The position numbers were made by a program, and so were the translations under genes. Shown here one piece after another: positions 44,646 to 52,651 of a stretch of 64,000 bases of DNA. How positions within the stretch are numbered: the stretch's first letter is position 1; each line of letters begins with the position of its first letter. The stretch comes from Nocardioides dongkuii (lineage in GTDB: Bacteria; Actinomycetota; Actinomycetes; Propionibacteriales; Nocardioidaceae): the NCBI RefSeq assembly GCF_014127485.1, contig NZ_CP059903.1:496001-560000 (forward strand), written 5' to 3'. Under the pieces are notes generated by a model, which worked only from the letters and a program-made list of their open reading frames with translations, searched no databases and was not told the origin of the DNA.

Positions 44646-45239
44646 GTGCCGCTCACCTCTCCCTACTCCGGCGACAAGCCGCCGCTGCCCGAGACCGTCG
44701 AGCAGCTCAAGGCGCGGATCCCCGGCTGGGGCGTCGACCTGGACCCGGCCGACCGGCCGTCGTTCCCCCAGGAGTCCCTCGAGCACCGCCCCGAGGGCGC
44801 CGTCCGCGGCCTGCCCGCGCAGCAGCCGCACACCGGCTACCGCGAGCGCTCGATCGAGCATGCCGACCTGACCCCGGTCTTCGGCACCGCCCAGCCGCTG
44901 CACGGCGTCTCCGGCGCCGTCCGCCGGCTGGCCTACGAGCGCTTCAGCGAGGCACGCACCGCGCACTGGCTGCTCCTCATCGCCGCCGACCGCGTCGAGG
45001 TCGCCGGCAGCGTGGCGCGCTCGTTCGCCACCCTGCGCCCGGACAACCCGGTGACCCAGACCGGGATCCGGGCCGAGATCAGCCACCACGGGATCAGGTC
45101 CCGTCGTGGTCAGGGCCGCGCCGACGTGAACCACCAGTGGATGGACCCGATCGTCGTGGCCGGGCCCTGGGTGCTGGGCGGCTGGGCCGCCACCCGCGTC
45201 GTACGCCGGGTGGTCGGCCGCCGCCGGGACGCCGCCTAG
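44646..45239 (+). CDS. hypothetical protein linked to the dehydrogenase
   Basis: 197 residues, GTG start with GAGGAGGTC just upstream and 10 bases after the dehydrogenase stop. The N-terminus is Pro/Asp-rich (LTSPYSGDKPPLPETVEQLK, RIPGWGVDLDPADRPSFPQE). The middle contains HTGYRERSIEHADLTPVFGT and AYERFSEARTAHWLLLIAAD. The tail has one possible membrane segment followed by basic residues (GPWVLGGWAATRVVRRVVGR). I recognise no catalytic domain. Its TAG stop belongs to the next promoter. Confidence 0.75.
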   Translation: MPLTSPYSGDKPPLPETVEQLKARIPGWGVDLDPADRPSFPQESLEHRPEGAVRGLPAQQPHTGYRERSIEHADLTPVFGTAQPLHGVSGAVRRLAYERFSEARTAHWLLLIAADRVEVAGSVARSFATLRPDNPVTQTGIRAEISHHGIRSRRGQGRADVNHQWMDPIVVAGPWVLGGWAATRVVRRVVGRRRDAA

Positions 45240-45248
45240 ACTGCGCCG
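45237..45248 (+). promoter_or_regulatory. leaderless-type -10 element overlapping a stop codon
   Basis: TAGACT begins with the TAG stop of the upstream gene and lies six bases before the GTG at 45249. Confidence 0.5.
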
Positions 45249-45779
45249 GTGCCGCCCCGGACCCGTCGCCCCGCCCGCCCCGACATGCCCGTCCCGGTGG
45301 GCGCCCGGGAGGTCTTCACCGACGGCGCCTGCGCCGGCAACCCCGGCCCCGGCGGCTGGGCGTGGGCCCTCGACGAGGCGGTCTACGGGACCGGCCACGA
45401 GGCGCCGTCGACCAACCAGCGGATGGAGATCAAGGCCGCGCTGGAGGCCGTCCGCGCCCTCGACGGGCCGCTGGTGGTCGTCAGTGACTCGACGTACGTC
45501 GTGCACTGCTTCCGCGACGCCTGGTGGCGCGGCTGGCGCACCCGCGGCTGGACCAACAGCGCGAAGCAGCCGGTCGCCAACCGCGACCTCTGGGAGCCGT
45601 TCATCGACCTCGTGGAGGCCCGCGGCGACGTGGCCTTCCGCTGGGTCAAGGGGCACTCGGGCAACCGGATGAACGACCTGGTCGACCGGCTCGCCGTCGC
45701 GGCGTGCAAGGACGGCGGCAGCACCGGCGTCGCCGCCCCGCCCGCCCCGGCCGTGGTCTCCGACGACGCCCTGTTCTGA
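45249..45779 (+). CDS. rnhA: ribonuclease HI family protein
   Basis: Degrades RNA in RNA-DNA hybrids. The 176-residue protein keeps all four acidic residues of the family: FTDGACAGNPGPGGWAW, MEIKAALEAV, VVSDSTYVVHCF and RMNDLVDRLA, plus the handle-region tryptophans (DAWWRGWRTRGWTN). A short N-terminal basic stretch and a 20-residue Ala/Pro tail are extra. Single gene with a leaderless-type promoter. Confidence 0.92.
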   Translation: MPPRTRRPARPDMPVPVGAREVFTDGACAGNPGPGGWAWALDEAVYGTGHEAPSTNQRMEIKAALEAVRALDGPLVVVSDSTYVVHCFRDAWWRGWRTRGWTNSAKQPVANRDLWEPFIDLVEARGDVAFRWVKGHSGNRMNDLVDRLAVAACKDGGSTGVAAPPAPAVVSDDALF

Positions 45780-45796
45780 GTCGGTCCGCCGCCACG

Positions 45797-46549
45797 TCAC
45801 CCGCTGAGCGCGCCCACGACGACGGTCGCGTCCAGGTCCTCGTCGCGGTGCACGGTGGCCGCGAGCCCGGCGGCGGTCATCAGCGCGCGGGTCGCGGGGG
45901 CCTGGGCGGCGCTGGTCTCCAGGACCAGGCGGCCGCCGGAGGCGAGCCACGCCGGGGCCTCCGCCACCACCCGGCGCTGCACGGCGAGCCCGTCGGCGCC
46001 GCCGTCCAGCGCCAGCGCCGGCTCGTGCAGGCGTGCCTCGGGCGGCAGCAGGGCGAGTGCCTCGGTCGGCACGTACGGCGCGTTGACCGCGAGCAGGGCG
46101 ACCCGCCCGCGCAGGGCGGCCGGGAGGGCGTCGTACAGGTCGCCCTCGTGCACGCGGCCCGGGGGCAGGTTGCGGCGGGCGCAGCGGACCGCAGCCGGGT
46201 CGAGGTCAGCGGCGTGCACGGCGAGGCCGGGGACGGCGGCCGCGAGCGCGGCGCCCACTGCGCCGGTGCCGCAGCAGAGGTCGACGACCAGGTCGCCGGG
46301 CCCCAGCCCGGCAGCGCCGAGGCGGACGACGAGCGCGGTGCGCCGGCGCGGCACGAAGACCCCGGGCGCCACGACCACCCGGGTCCCGTGCAGGACGACG
46401 CTGCCGACGACGACCTCCACCGGCGTCCCGGCCACGCGAGCGGCGACCATCCGCTCCAGGTCGTCGTCGTCGCGGGCGGCGGCCCGGAGGAGGGCGGCCT
46501 CCTCCTCGGGAAAGACGCAGCCGGCGGCGCGGAGGCGGTCCTCGAGCAC
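45797..46549 (-). CDS. putative protein N5-glutamine methyltransferase (PrmC-related)
   Basis: A 250-residue class I methyltransferase. The SAM-binding motif is DLVVDLCCGTGAVGAALAAA. The catalytic loop reads NAPYVPTEALALLP where true PrmC has NPPY; this Ala variant is seen in the PrmC-related actinobacterial subfamily. It may methylate a glutamine in a release-factor-like or other protein. The GTG start faces the Old Yellow Enzyme promoter. Confidence 0.82.
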   Translation of the reverse strand: MLEDRLRAAGCVFPEEEAALLRAAARDDDDLERMVAARVAGTPVEVVVGSVVLHGTRVVVAPGVFVPRRRTALVVRLGAAGLGPGDLVVDLCCGTGAVGAALAAAVPGLAVHAADLDPAAVRCARRNLPPGRVHEGDLYDALPAALRGRVALLAVNAPYVPTEALALLPPEARLHEPALALDGGADGLAVQRRVVAEAPAWLASGGRLVLETSAAQAPATRALMTAAGLAATVHRDEDLDATVVVGALSG

Positions 46550-46579
46550 GAGTCCATCCTGACCCGCCCCCGGCGGAAC

Positions 46580-46602
46580 GAGAACACGTTATCGTTTTTG
46601 AG
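46580..46602 (+). promoter_or_regulatory. KstR-like half-palindromic operator and -10 element
   Basis: GAGAACACGTTATC (46580-46593) has the AAC-NN-GTT core of the KstR motif TNNAACNNGTTNNA but lacks its outer T/A. It overlaps TATCGT (46590-46595), a -10 box seven bases before the GTG at 46603. Confidence 0.5.
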
Positions 46603-47811
46603 GTGAGCGCTCCCGACGTCTTCGCCCCGGCCCGGCTCGGTCCGGTCACCCTCCGCAACCGCACCGTCAAGGCCGCGACCTTCGAGGGCCGCACGCCCGA
46701 GGGGCTCGTGACCGACGGCCTGATCGACTACCACCTCGCGGTCGCCCGGGGCGGGATCGGGCTGACCACGGTGGCCTACCTCTCCGTGGCTCCGGAGGGG
46801 CGCACCCACCGCGAGGTGATCGTCGTCGGCGAGCACTCGCTGGGTGGCCTGACCCGGCTGACCGACGCGATCCACGAGACCGGCGCCGCCGTCGCCGCCC
46901 AGGTCGGCCACGCCGGCCCGGTCGCCAACGGCCGCTCCAACGGCGTCAAGGCGATCGCGGCGAGCTCGATGCCGAGCCCGCTGTCGATGCAGATGGTGAA
47001 GGCCGCGACCGAGGCCGACCTGACCCGCGTCACCAAGGCGTACGTCGCCGCGGCCCGCACGCTGGTGCGCGCCGGCTTCGACGTCCTCGAGCTGCACATG
47101 GCGCACAGCTACCTGATCTCCTCCTTCCTCGCGCCCGGCCTGAACCGGCGCAAGGACGGCTGGGCCGGGTCGCTCGAGAACCGCGCGCGGCTCGGCCGCC
47201 AGGTGGCCCGCGCGGTGCGCGACGAGGTCGGCGACGAGGTCGCGGTGACGGCGAAGGTCAGCCTCAGCGACGGCTTCAAGGGCGGCGTCACCACCGCGGA
47301 CGGCCTCGCATTCGCCCAGCTGCTGGAGCAGGACGGCACCGTCGACGCACTGCAGATGAGCGGCGGCAGCTCGCTGATGAACCCGATGTACCTCTTCCGC
47401 GGCGGCGCCCCGGTCAAGGAGTTCGCGGCCTCGATGCCGCTGCCCGTGCGGCTGGGGATGCGGACGCCGGTCGGCAGGTCGTTCATGAAGACCTACCCCT
47501 TCGAGGAGGCCTACTTCCGCGACAAGGCGCTGCAGTTCCGCGCGGGGCTCTCGCTCCCGCTGATGCTGCTCGGCGGCATCAACCGCCGCGACACCATGGA
47601 GCAGGCGATGGCCGACGGGTTCGACTTCGTCGCCATGGGCCGCGCCGTGCTGCGCGAGCCCGACCTGGTCAACCGGCTGCAGTCCGAGCGGGTCGAGTCC
47701 GGGGTCTGCATCCACTGCAACCGGTGCATGCCGACGATCTACTCCGGCACCCGCTGCCCGATCATCGACCTGGAGCTGGCCGCCCACCGCGATCCCCTTC
47801 CGCAGATCTAG
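46603..47811 (+). CDS. Old Yellow Enzyme-family NADH:flavin oxidoreductase
   Basis: A 402-residue FMN TIM-barrel enzyme: GPVTLRNRTVKAATFEGRTP at the start, a Gln/Gly strand AAQVGHAGPVANGRSNG, the catalytic region ELHMAHSYLISSFLAPGLN, and GSLENRARLGRQVARAV. It lacks the C-terminal FAD/NAD domains of dienoyl-CoA reductases but ends with a CIHCNRCMP...C cysteine set that could hold an iron-sulfur cluster or be a remnant. Such enzymes reduce activated C=C bonds, including steroid enones. The stop codon lies inside the next operator. Confidence 0.88.
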   Translation: MSAPDVFAPARLGPVTLRNRTVKAATFEGRTPEGLVTDGLIDYHLAVARGGIGLTTVAYLSVAPEGRTHREVIVVGEHSLGGLTRLTDAIHETGAAVAAQVGHAGPVANGRSNGVKAIAASSMPSPLSMQMVKAATEADLTRVTKAYVAAARTLVRAGFDVLELHMAHSYLISSFLAPGLNRRKDGWAGSLENRARLGRQVARAVRDEVGDEVAVTAKVSLSDGFKGGVTTADGLAFAQLLEQDGTVDALQMSGGSSLMNPMYLFRGGAPVKEFAASMPLPVRLGMRTPVGRSFMKTYPFEEAYFRDKALQFRAGLSLPLMLLGGINRRDTMEQAMADGFDFVAMGRAVLREPDLVNRLQSERVESGVCIHCNRCMPTIYSGTRCPIIDLELAAHRDPLPQI

Positions 47812-47833
47812 AACGTGTTCTAGTCTGCGACCC
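47808..47833 (+). promoter_or_regulatory. KstR-like operator with -10 element
   Basis: CTAGAACGTGTTCTAG (47808-47823) is a perfect 16-bp palindrome and fits TNNAACNNGTTNNA exactly. Its right end overlaps TAGTCT (47821-47826), seven bases before the ATG at 47834. The spacing is the same as at 46580-46602, so one repressor probably controls both genes. Confidence 0.7.
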
Positions 47834-48934
47834 ATGTCACAGGTCATCCCCGAGAAGCCGCTGCGGGTCGTCGTCTGGTCCACCGGCACCATCGGGCGGC
47901 ACGCCATCGCCGGCATCGTCGCCCACCCCGACCTCGAGCTGGTGGGGGTGTGGGTCAGCAACCCCGACAAGCACGGCAAGGACGTCGGCGAGCTCGCCGA
48001 GCTCGGCCGCGACCTGGGGATCCGGGCGACGACCGACCGCGACGAGCTGATCGCGCTCGCGCCGGACGCGATCGTGCACACCGCGATGGCCGACGACCGC
48101 GTCTTCGAGTGCATCGAGGACCTGATCTCGTTCGTCGAGGCCGGCATCGACGTGACCAGCAGCGGCCCGGTGCTGCTGCAGTGGCCCGAGGGGATCCTGC
48201 CGCCGGAGCTCATCGCCCGGATCGAGGACGCCTGCGTCCGGGGCGGGGCGAGCCTGCACGTCAACGGGATCGACCCCGGCTTCGCCAACGACATCCTCCC
48301 GGTCGTGATGACCAGCCTCTCCCAGCGCATCGACGAGGTGCGGGTGATGGAGATCTGCGACTACTCGACCTACTACCAGCCCGTCGTCATGAACGACCTC
48401 TTCGGCTTCGGCAAGCCGCTCGACCAGCCCGCCATGCTGTGGCAGCCCGGCGTCCTCGGTGCGGCCTGGGGCAGCGTCGTCCGGCAGATCGCGGCTGCGC
48501 TCGACGTCACCCTCGACGAGCCGCTGACCGAGGAGGTCGACCGCCGCGCCGCCGAGCGGGACACACCGTCGGTCTCCGGCGACATCCCCGCCGGCACGAT
48601 GGGGGCGGTGCGCTTCCAGGTGATCGGCAAGGTCGACGGCGTCCCGCGGGTGGTGCTCGAGCACATCACCCGCACCGACCCCGAGCAGGTGCCGGAGTGG
48701 GAGCGGCCGCCCGCCGGCGTCGACGGCTGCTACCGGGTGAAGATCACGGGCGAGCCGATGATGCAGGTCGACTTCACCCACCACGGCGAGCACGGCGACC
48801 ACAACGTCAGCGGGATGATCACCACCGCCCAGCGGATCGTGAACGCACTGCCGGCGGTGGTGGCGGCCGCGCCCGGGATCGTCCGGGCGATCGACCTCCC
48901 GCTGGTCACCGGCCGGGGCCTGGTGACCCGCTGA
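47834..48934 (+). CDS. DapB-fold NAD(P)-dependent dehydrogenase, copy B
   Basis: 366 residues, paralogous to the protein at 40971: RVVVWSTGTIGRHAIAGIVA, HPDLELVGVWVSNPDKHGKD and VNGIDPGFANDILPVVMTSL align with the same segments there. The Rossmann N-domain is clear and the C-domain unassigned. It overlaps the following SDR gene by one base (TGATG). The KstR-like operator over its promoter points to sterol or other lipid catabolism; this is inferred. Confidence 0.83.
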   Translation: MSQVIPEKPLRVVVWSTGTIGRHAIAGIVAHPDLELVGVWVSNPDKHGKDVGELAELGRDLGIRATTDRDELIALAPDAIVHTAMADDRVFECIEDLISFVEAGIDVTSSGPVLLQWPEGILPPELIARIEDACVRGGASLHVNGIDPGFANDILPVVMTSLSQRIDEVRVMEICDYSTYYQPVVMNDLFGFGKPLDQPAMLWQPGVLGAAWGSVVRQIAAALDVTLDEPLTEEVDRRAAERDTPSVSGDIPAGTMGAVRFQVIGKVDGVPRVVLEHITRTDPEQVPEWERPPAGVDGCYRVKITGEPMMQVDFTHHGEHGDHNVSGMITTAQRIVNALPAVVAAAPGIVRAIDLPLVTGRGLVTR

Positions 48935-49740
48935 TGAGCATCCTGGACCGCTTCGCGCTCACCGACCACGCCGCGATCGTCACCGGCGCCGGCCGCGGGC
49001 TCGGCGCCGCCACCGCCGTCGCGCTGGCGGAGGCCGGCGCCGACGTCCTCATCTCCGCACGCACCGAGCGGCAGCTCGACCGGGTCGCCGAGCAGGTGCG
49101 CGCCACCGGCCGCCGCTGCCTCGTCGTCCCGGCCGACCTCAGCGACCTCGACGCCGTCGCCGGCCTCGCGCAGGCGGCGTACGACGAGTTCGGGCGGCTC
49201 GACACGGTGGTCAACAACGTCGGGGGCACCTTCCCGACCGAGTTCCTCAAGACCACCAACGAGTTCCTCAACGAGGCGTTCAGCTTCAACGTCACCACCG
49301 CGCACGCGCTCAGCGTCGCGGCGGTCCCGCTGATGCTGAAGTCCGAGCCCGAGGCGCAGAAGAGCATCGTGACGATCAGCTCGATGCTGGGCCGCACCGC
49401 CGACCGCGGGTTCATCGCGTACGGCACGGCCAAGGCGGCGCTCGCACACTGGACCAAGATGGCCGCGCAGGACCTCGCGCCCTCGATCCGGGTCAACGGC
49501 ATCTACGTCGGCTCGATCCTCACCAGCGCCCTGGAGTACGTCGCGGGCCAGCCCGAGCTGATGGACCAGCTGGAGACGAAGACGCCGCTGCGCCGGGTGG
49601 GGGAGCCCCAGGACATCGCCGCCGGCGTCCTCTACCTCTCCTCACGGGCGGGGCAGTACGTCACCGGCAAGCTGCTCGAGATCGACGGGGGCATCCAGCA
49701 GCCCACCCTCGACCTCGGGTTCCCCGACGTCGGCCCGTAG
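48934..49740 (+). CDS. short-chain dehydrogenase/reductase, copy B
   Basis: A 268-residue classical SDR, the same length as copy A. Motifs: IVTGAGRGLGAATAVALAEA, NNVGGTFPTEF (Val replacing Ala in the NNAG motif), catalytic TISSMLGRTADRGFIAYGTAK, and GKLLEIDGGIQQP at the end. Coupled to copy B of the DapB-fold enzyme. Its TAG stop supplies the -10 of the next gene. Confidence 0.9.
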   Translation: MSILDRFALTDHAAIVTGAGRGLGAATAVALAEAGADVLISARTERQLDRVAEQVRATGRRCLVVPADLSDLDAVAGLAQAAYDEFGRLDTVVNNVGGTFPTEFLKTTNEFLNEAFSFNVTTAHALSVAAVPLMLKSEPEAQKSIVTISSMLGRTADRGFIAYGTAKAALAHWTKMAAQDLAPSIRVNGIYVGSILTSALEYVAGQPELMDQLETKTPLRRVGEPQDIAAGVLYLSSRAGQYVTGKLLEIDGGIQQPTLDLGFPDVGP

Positions 49741-49749
49741 GGTCCGCGC
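49738..49749 (+). promoter_or_regulatory. leaderless-type -10 element overlapping a stop codon
   Basis: TAGGGT starts with the SDR stop codon and is followed by six bases and the GTG at 49750. Confidence 0.5.
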
Positions 49750-50823
49750 GTGACTCCCTCGTCCAGCTCGCCCGGCACCTCCACCGCCCTCGCCGTCTCG
49801 CCCGACTCGGGCACCCACTGGTCGGCGGAGGGCGCCTGGCCGGTCGCGGAGGGGATCCACCGGATCCCGCTGCCGCTGCCGATGGACGGCCTGCGCGCCA
49901 TCAACGTCTACGTCATCGAGACCCCCGACGGGCTGGTGCTCGTCGACGGCGGCTGGGCGATCCCGGAGGCGCGCGACCTGCTCGACCGGTGCCTGCGCGG
50001 GATCGGCGCCGGGTTCGGCGACATCCGGCGGTTCCTGGTCACCCACGTCCACCGCGACCACTTCACGCTCGCGACCGTGCTCGGCGGCGAGTACGGCGCG
50101 GACGTCGCCCTCGGCATCGGCGAGCGGCCGGCGCTGGAGCTGCTGAACGACGAGACCCTGGACAGCAACCCGTTCGTCGACGTGCTGGTCACCGCCGGCG
50201 CCCGCGAGGTCGCCGAACAGTGGGTCGCGATGCAGAACGACGAGCAGCCGGACATGAGCATGTGGGCGTTCCCCACCACCTGGCTCGACGGCGACCACCC
50301 GATCGACCTCGGGTCGCGCACCGTCGACGCCGTGCACACCCCCGGGCACACGCCGGGCCACTTCGTCTTCGCCGACCAGGCGGCCGGGCTGCTGTTCGCC
50401 GGCGACCACGTGCTGCCGACCATCACCCCCTCGATCGGGTTCACCGTGCCCCCGGCCCCGCTGCCGCTCGGCGACTTCATGGCCTCGCTGACCAAGGTGC
50501 GCGCGCTGCCGGACCTGCGCGTCCTGCCCGCGCACGGCCCGGTCGCGCCGTCGTCCCACCAGCGGGTCGACGAGCTGCTGGCCTTCCACGAGACCCGCCT
50601 GGACCAGAGCCTGGCCGCGCTCGCCGCCGGCACCCGCACCAGCCACGACGTCGCCCAGGAGCTGGCCTGGACCCGCCACGAGCGGGCCTACACCGAGCTG
50701 GACCTGTTCAGCCAGGGGATGGCGTCGATGGAGACCAAGGCGCACCTCGAGCTGCTCGTCGCGCAGGGGCGGGCCACCCGCACCGAGGACCCCGACGGCG
50801 TCCTCTTCACGGCAGGTCCCTGA
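49750..50823 (+). CDS. metallo-beta-lactamase-fold hydrolase
   Basis: 357 residues with all metal motifs: LVTHVHRDHFTLA (HxHxDH), HTPGHTPGHF, LFAGDHVLP and VLPAHGPV. The C-terminal 90 residues are helical (HQRVDELLAFHETRLDQSLA), as in the LACTB2/thioesterase-like MBL group that often acts on acyl-CoA or lactone substrates in lipid catabolism. Its position behind the KstR-like-controlled pair fits that role. The alternative is a lactonase. Confidence 0.88.
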   Translation: MTPSSSSPGTSTALAVSPDSGTHWSAEGAWPVAEGIHRIPLPLPMDGLRAINVYVIETPDGLVLVDGGWAIPEARDLLDRCLRGIGAGFGDIRRFLVTHVHRDHFTLATVLGGEYGADVALGIGERPALELLNDETLDSNPFVDVLVTAGAREVAEQWVAMQNDEQPDMSMWAFPTTWLDGDHPIDLGSRTVDAVHTPGHTPGHFVFADQAAGLLFAGDHVLPTITPSIGFTVPPAPLPLGDFMASLTKVRALPDLRVLPAHGPVAPSSHQRVDELLAFHETRLDQSLAALAAGTRTSHDVAQELAWTRHERAYTELDLFSQGMASMETKAHLELLVAQGRATRTEDPDGVLFTAGP

Positions 50824-50834
50824 CCCCCTGGTCC

Positions 50835-50988
50835 GCCGAGTCGGCGTGAGTTGTCCGCCGAGTCGGCGTGAATGTTCGCCGAGTCGGCGTGAATGTTCGC
50901 CCAACTCGACCGGGAGGTCGGCCCAACTCGACCGGGAGGTCGGCCCAACTCGACCGGGAGGTCGGCCCAACTCAACGGGGGGTCGGGG
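50835..50988. repeat. composite array of seven 21-22-bp units
   Basis: It lies between convergent genes, with its right end reaching into the 3' end of the reverse-strand gene. Three A units (CGCCGAGTCGGCGTGA core, at 50835, 50857, 50878) run without a break into four B units (CCAACTCGACCGGGAGGTCG, at 50901, 50923, 50945, 50967). B units are the reverse complement of the units at 15.1 kb. The A unit recurs in the hairpin at 60.6 kb. Confidence 0.9.
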
Positions 50989-51409
50989 GCCGGCGCATCG
51001 GCAGGTGCGGGATGCCGTCCTCGAGGAACTCCGGGCCGCAGACGGCGTACCCGAACCCGGCGTACCACCCCGCCAGCGGGGACTGCGCGTCGAGGACCGA
51101 CGCCCGGTCGCCGACCGCGTCGATCGCGGCGCGCAGCACCGGCTCGGAGAGCCCCCGGCCGCGCGCCTCGCGGGCGAGCACCACCCGGCCGACCCGGGCC
51201 TCGTCGCCGTCGTCCAGCACCCGCGCGTACCCGGCCACCGCGCCGTCCAGCAGGCCCACCACGTGGCGGGTGCCGGGCTCGGGGTCGCGGCCGTCGAGGT
51301 CGGGATAGGGGCAGGCCTGCTCGACGACGAACACCGCCTGCCGCAGCCGCCACACGTCGTACGCCGTCCTGGCGTCGAGCTCGTCGAACCTCAGCACCCG
51401 GATCTCCAC
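50972..51409 (-). CDS. GNAT N-acetyltransferase, ElaA type
   Basis: 145 residues. ElaA features are YDVWRLRQAVFVVEQACPYP, DGRDPEPGTRHVVG, the acetyl-CoA loop VGRVVLAREARGRGLSEPVL, and AGWYAGFGYAVCGPEFLEDG, IPHLPMRR at the end. The acceptor is unknown. GTG 51409 is chosen because it opens the conserved part; GTG 51424 is possible, and neither has a strong ribosome site. The gene's last codons are made of repeat sequence. Confidence 0.82.
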   Translation of the reverse strand: MEIRVLRFDELDARTAYDVWRLRQAVFVVEQACPYPDLDGRDPEPGTRHVVGLLDGAVAGYARVLDDGDEARVGRVVLAREARGRGLSEPVLRAAIDAVGDRASVLDAQSPLAGWYAGFGYAVCGPEFLEDGIPHLPMRRPPTPR

Positions 51410-51458
51410 GCAGGCGAGTCTCACACGGACTCGCCGGGCCTCGTCGCGGGTGGGTGGC

Positions 51459-51464
51459 TAGGGT
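51459..51464 (+). promoter_or_regulatory. -10 element of the thiamine importer operon
   Basis: TAGGGT lies about seven bases before the expected 5' end of the riboswitch transcript, at the same relative distance as the leaderless -10 boxes elsewhere in the window. Confidence 0.5.
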
Positions 51465-51472
51465 GGCGGGAC

Positions 51473-51561
51473 ACGACAGGGGAGCACGCGCGAGCGTGCT
51501 GAGAGTGCGGACCAGCCGCAGACCCTCGAACCTGCTCCGGTTAGCACCGGCGAAGGGAGCT
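51473..51561 (+). ncRNA. TPP riboswitch (THI element)
   Basis: The conserved parts occur in order: ACAGGGGAGC at the P1/P2 start, a GAGCACG-CGCG-CGTGCTGAGA P2/P3 region with the CTGAGA motif, then ACCCTCGAACCTG, then CTCCGGTTAGCACCGGCGAAGGGA closing P4/P5 and P1 (described here in pieces: CCGGTTAGCACCGGCG, AAGGGA). The element ends at the ribosome site of the gene at 51566. It should shut off translation or transcription of the importer when thiamine diphosphate is abundant. Confidence 0.95.
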
Positions 51562-51565
51562 CGGA

Positions 51566-52651
51566 ATGAACCTGTGCACCCGTGCGCGCCTCCAGATGGT
51601 CTCGATCACGGTCCCGCTGACGCTGCTCGCGGCGTCCTGCTCGCTGGGGGGAGGTGCGGACGAGGGCGGATCGGACGGCGACAGCACCGGGAGCGGGCCG
51701 GACACGGTCGTCCTGGTGACCCACGACAGCTTCGCGCTGCCCGAGGAGCTGGTCGCGTCCTTCGAGGAGCAGAGCGGCCTCGAGCTCGAGGTGCGGCCGT
51801 CCGGCGACGCCGGCGCGCTGACCAACAAGCTGGTCCTCACCAAGGACAGCCCGACCGGGGACGTGGCGTTCGGCGTCGACAACACCTTCGCCTCCCGCGC
51901 GGTCGACGAGGGCGTGTTCGCCTCCTACGCGCCGACGCTGCCCGAGGGCGCCGCCGAGCTCGAGCTGCCCGGCGACGAGGACGACGCGCTGACCCCGGTC
52001 GACACCGGCAACGTGTGCGTGAACGTCGACGACACCTGGTTCGAGCGGGAGGGCATCGCCCCGCCGCGCACGCTCGCCGACCTCGCCGACCCGGCGTACC
52101 AGGACCTGCTCGTGGTCCCCGGCGCCGCGACCAGCTCGCCGGGGATGGCCTTCCTGCTGGCGACCATCGCCGAGTTCGGCGAGGCGTGGCCGGCGTACTG
52201 GGCCGACCTCGTCGACAACGGGGTCAAGCTCACCTCGGGCTGGTCGGACGCCTACCAGGCCGACTTCACCCAGGGCGGCGGGAAGGGCGACCGCCCGGTG
52301 GTGGTCTCCTACGACTCCTCCCCGGCGTTCACCGTCGACGGCGAGGGCGGGACGACGACCAGCGCGCTGCTCGACACCTGCTTCCGCCAGGTGGAGTACG
52401 CCGGGGTGCTGGCCGGCGCGGAGAACCCCGACGGCGCCGAGCAGGTGGTCGACTTCCTGCTGAGCCAGGAGGTGCAGGCGGCGCTGCCGACCAGCATGTA
52501 CGTCTTCCCGGTCTCCTCGGACGTCGAGCTGCCGGCGGAGTGGGCGGAGTTCGCGCCGCAGCCGGACGCGCCGTACGACGTCGACCCGGACGCGATCGCC
52601 GCGAACCGCGACGACTGGCTGCGCGAGTGGAGCGACGTCACCAGCCGATGA
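51566..52651 (+). CDS. thiB: thiamine ABC transporter substrate-binding lipoprotein
   Basis: A 361-residue extracytoplasmic thiamine receptor. The signal has a hydrophobic core and lipobox LLAASC with Cys25, then a Gly/Asp/Ser-rich linker. The mature part has VVLVTHDSFALPEELVASFE and VDNTFASRAVDEGVFASYAP, both typical of the TbpA/ThiB family, and NVCVNVDDTWFEREG. It sits directly behind the TPP riboswitch and is coupled to the permease gene by an ATGA overlap. Confidence 0.93.
   Translation: MNLCTRARLQMVSITVPLTLLAASCSLGGGADEGGSDGDSTGSGPDTVVLVTHDSFALPEELVASFEEQSGLELEVRPSGDAGALTNKLVLTKDSPTGDVAFGVDNTFASRAVDEGVFASYAPTLPEGAAELELPGDEDDALTPVDTGNVCVNVDDTWFEREGIAPPRTLADLADPAYQDLLVVPGAATSSPGMAFLLATIAEFGEAWPAYWADLVDNGVKLTSGWSDAYQADFTQGGGKGDRPVVVSYDSSPAFTVDGEGGTTTSALLDTCFRQVEYAGVLAGAENPDGAEQVVDFLLSQEVQAALPTSMYVFPVSSDVELPAEWAEFAPQPDAPYDVDPDAIAANRDDWLREWSDVTSR

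Noticed and set aside
45797-46549. Housekeeping prmC
   Set aside because: The catalytic motif is NAPY rather than NPPY, and the gene is not next to prfA as is usual for prmC.
50835-50988. Possible CRISPR array
   Set aside because: The 22-bp units touch each other without unique spacers and no cas genes are present.
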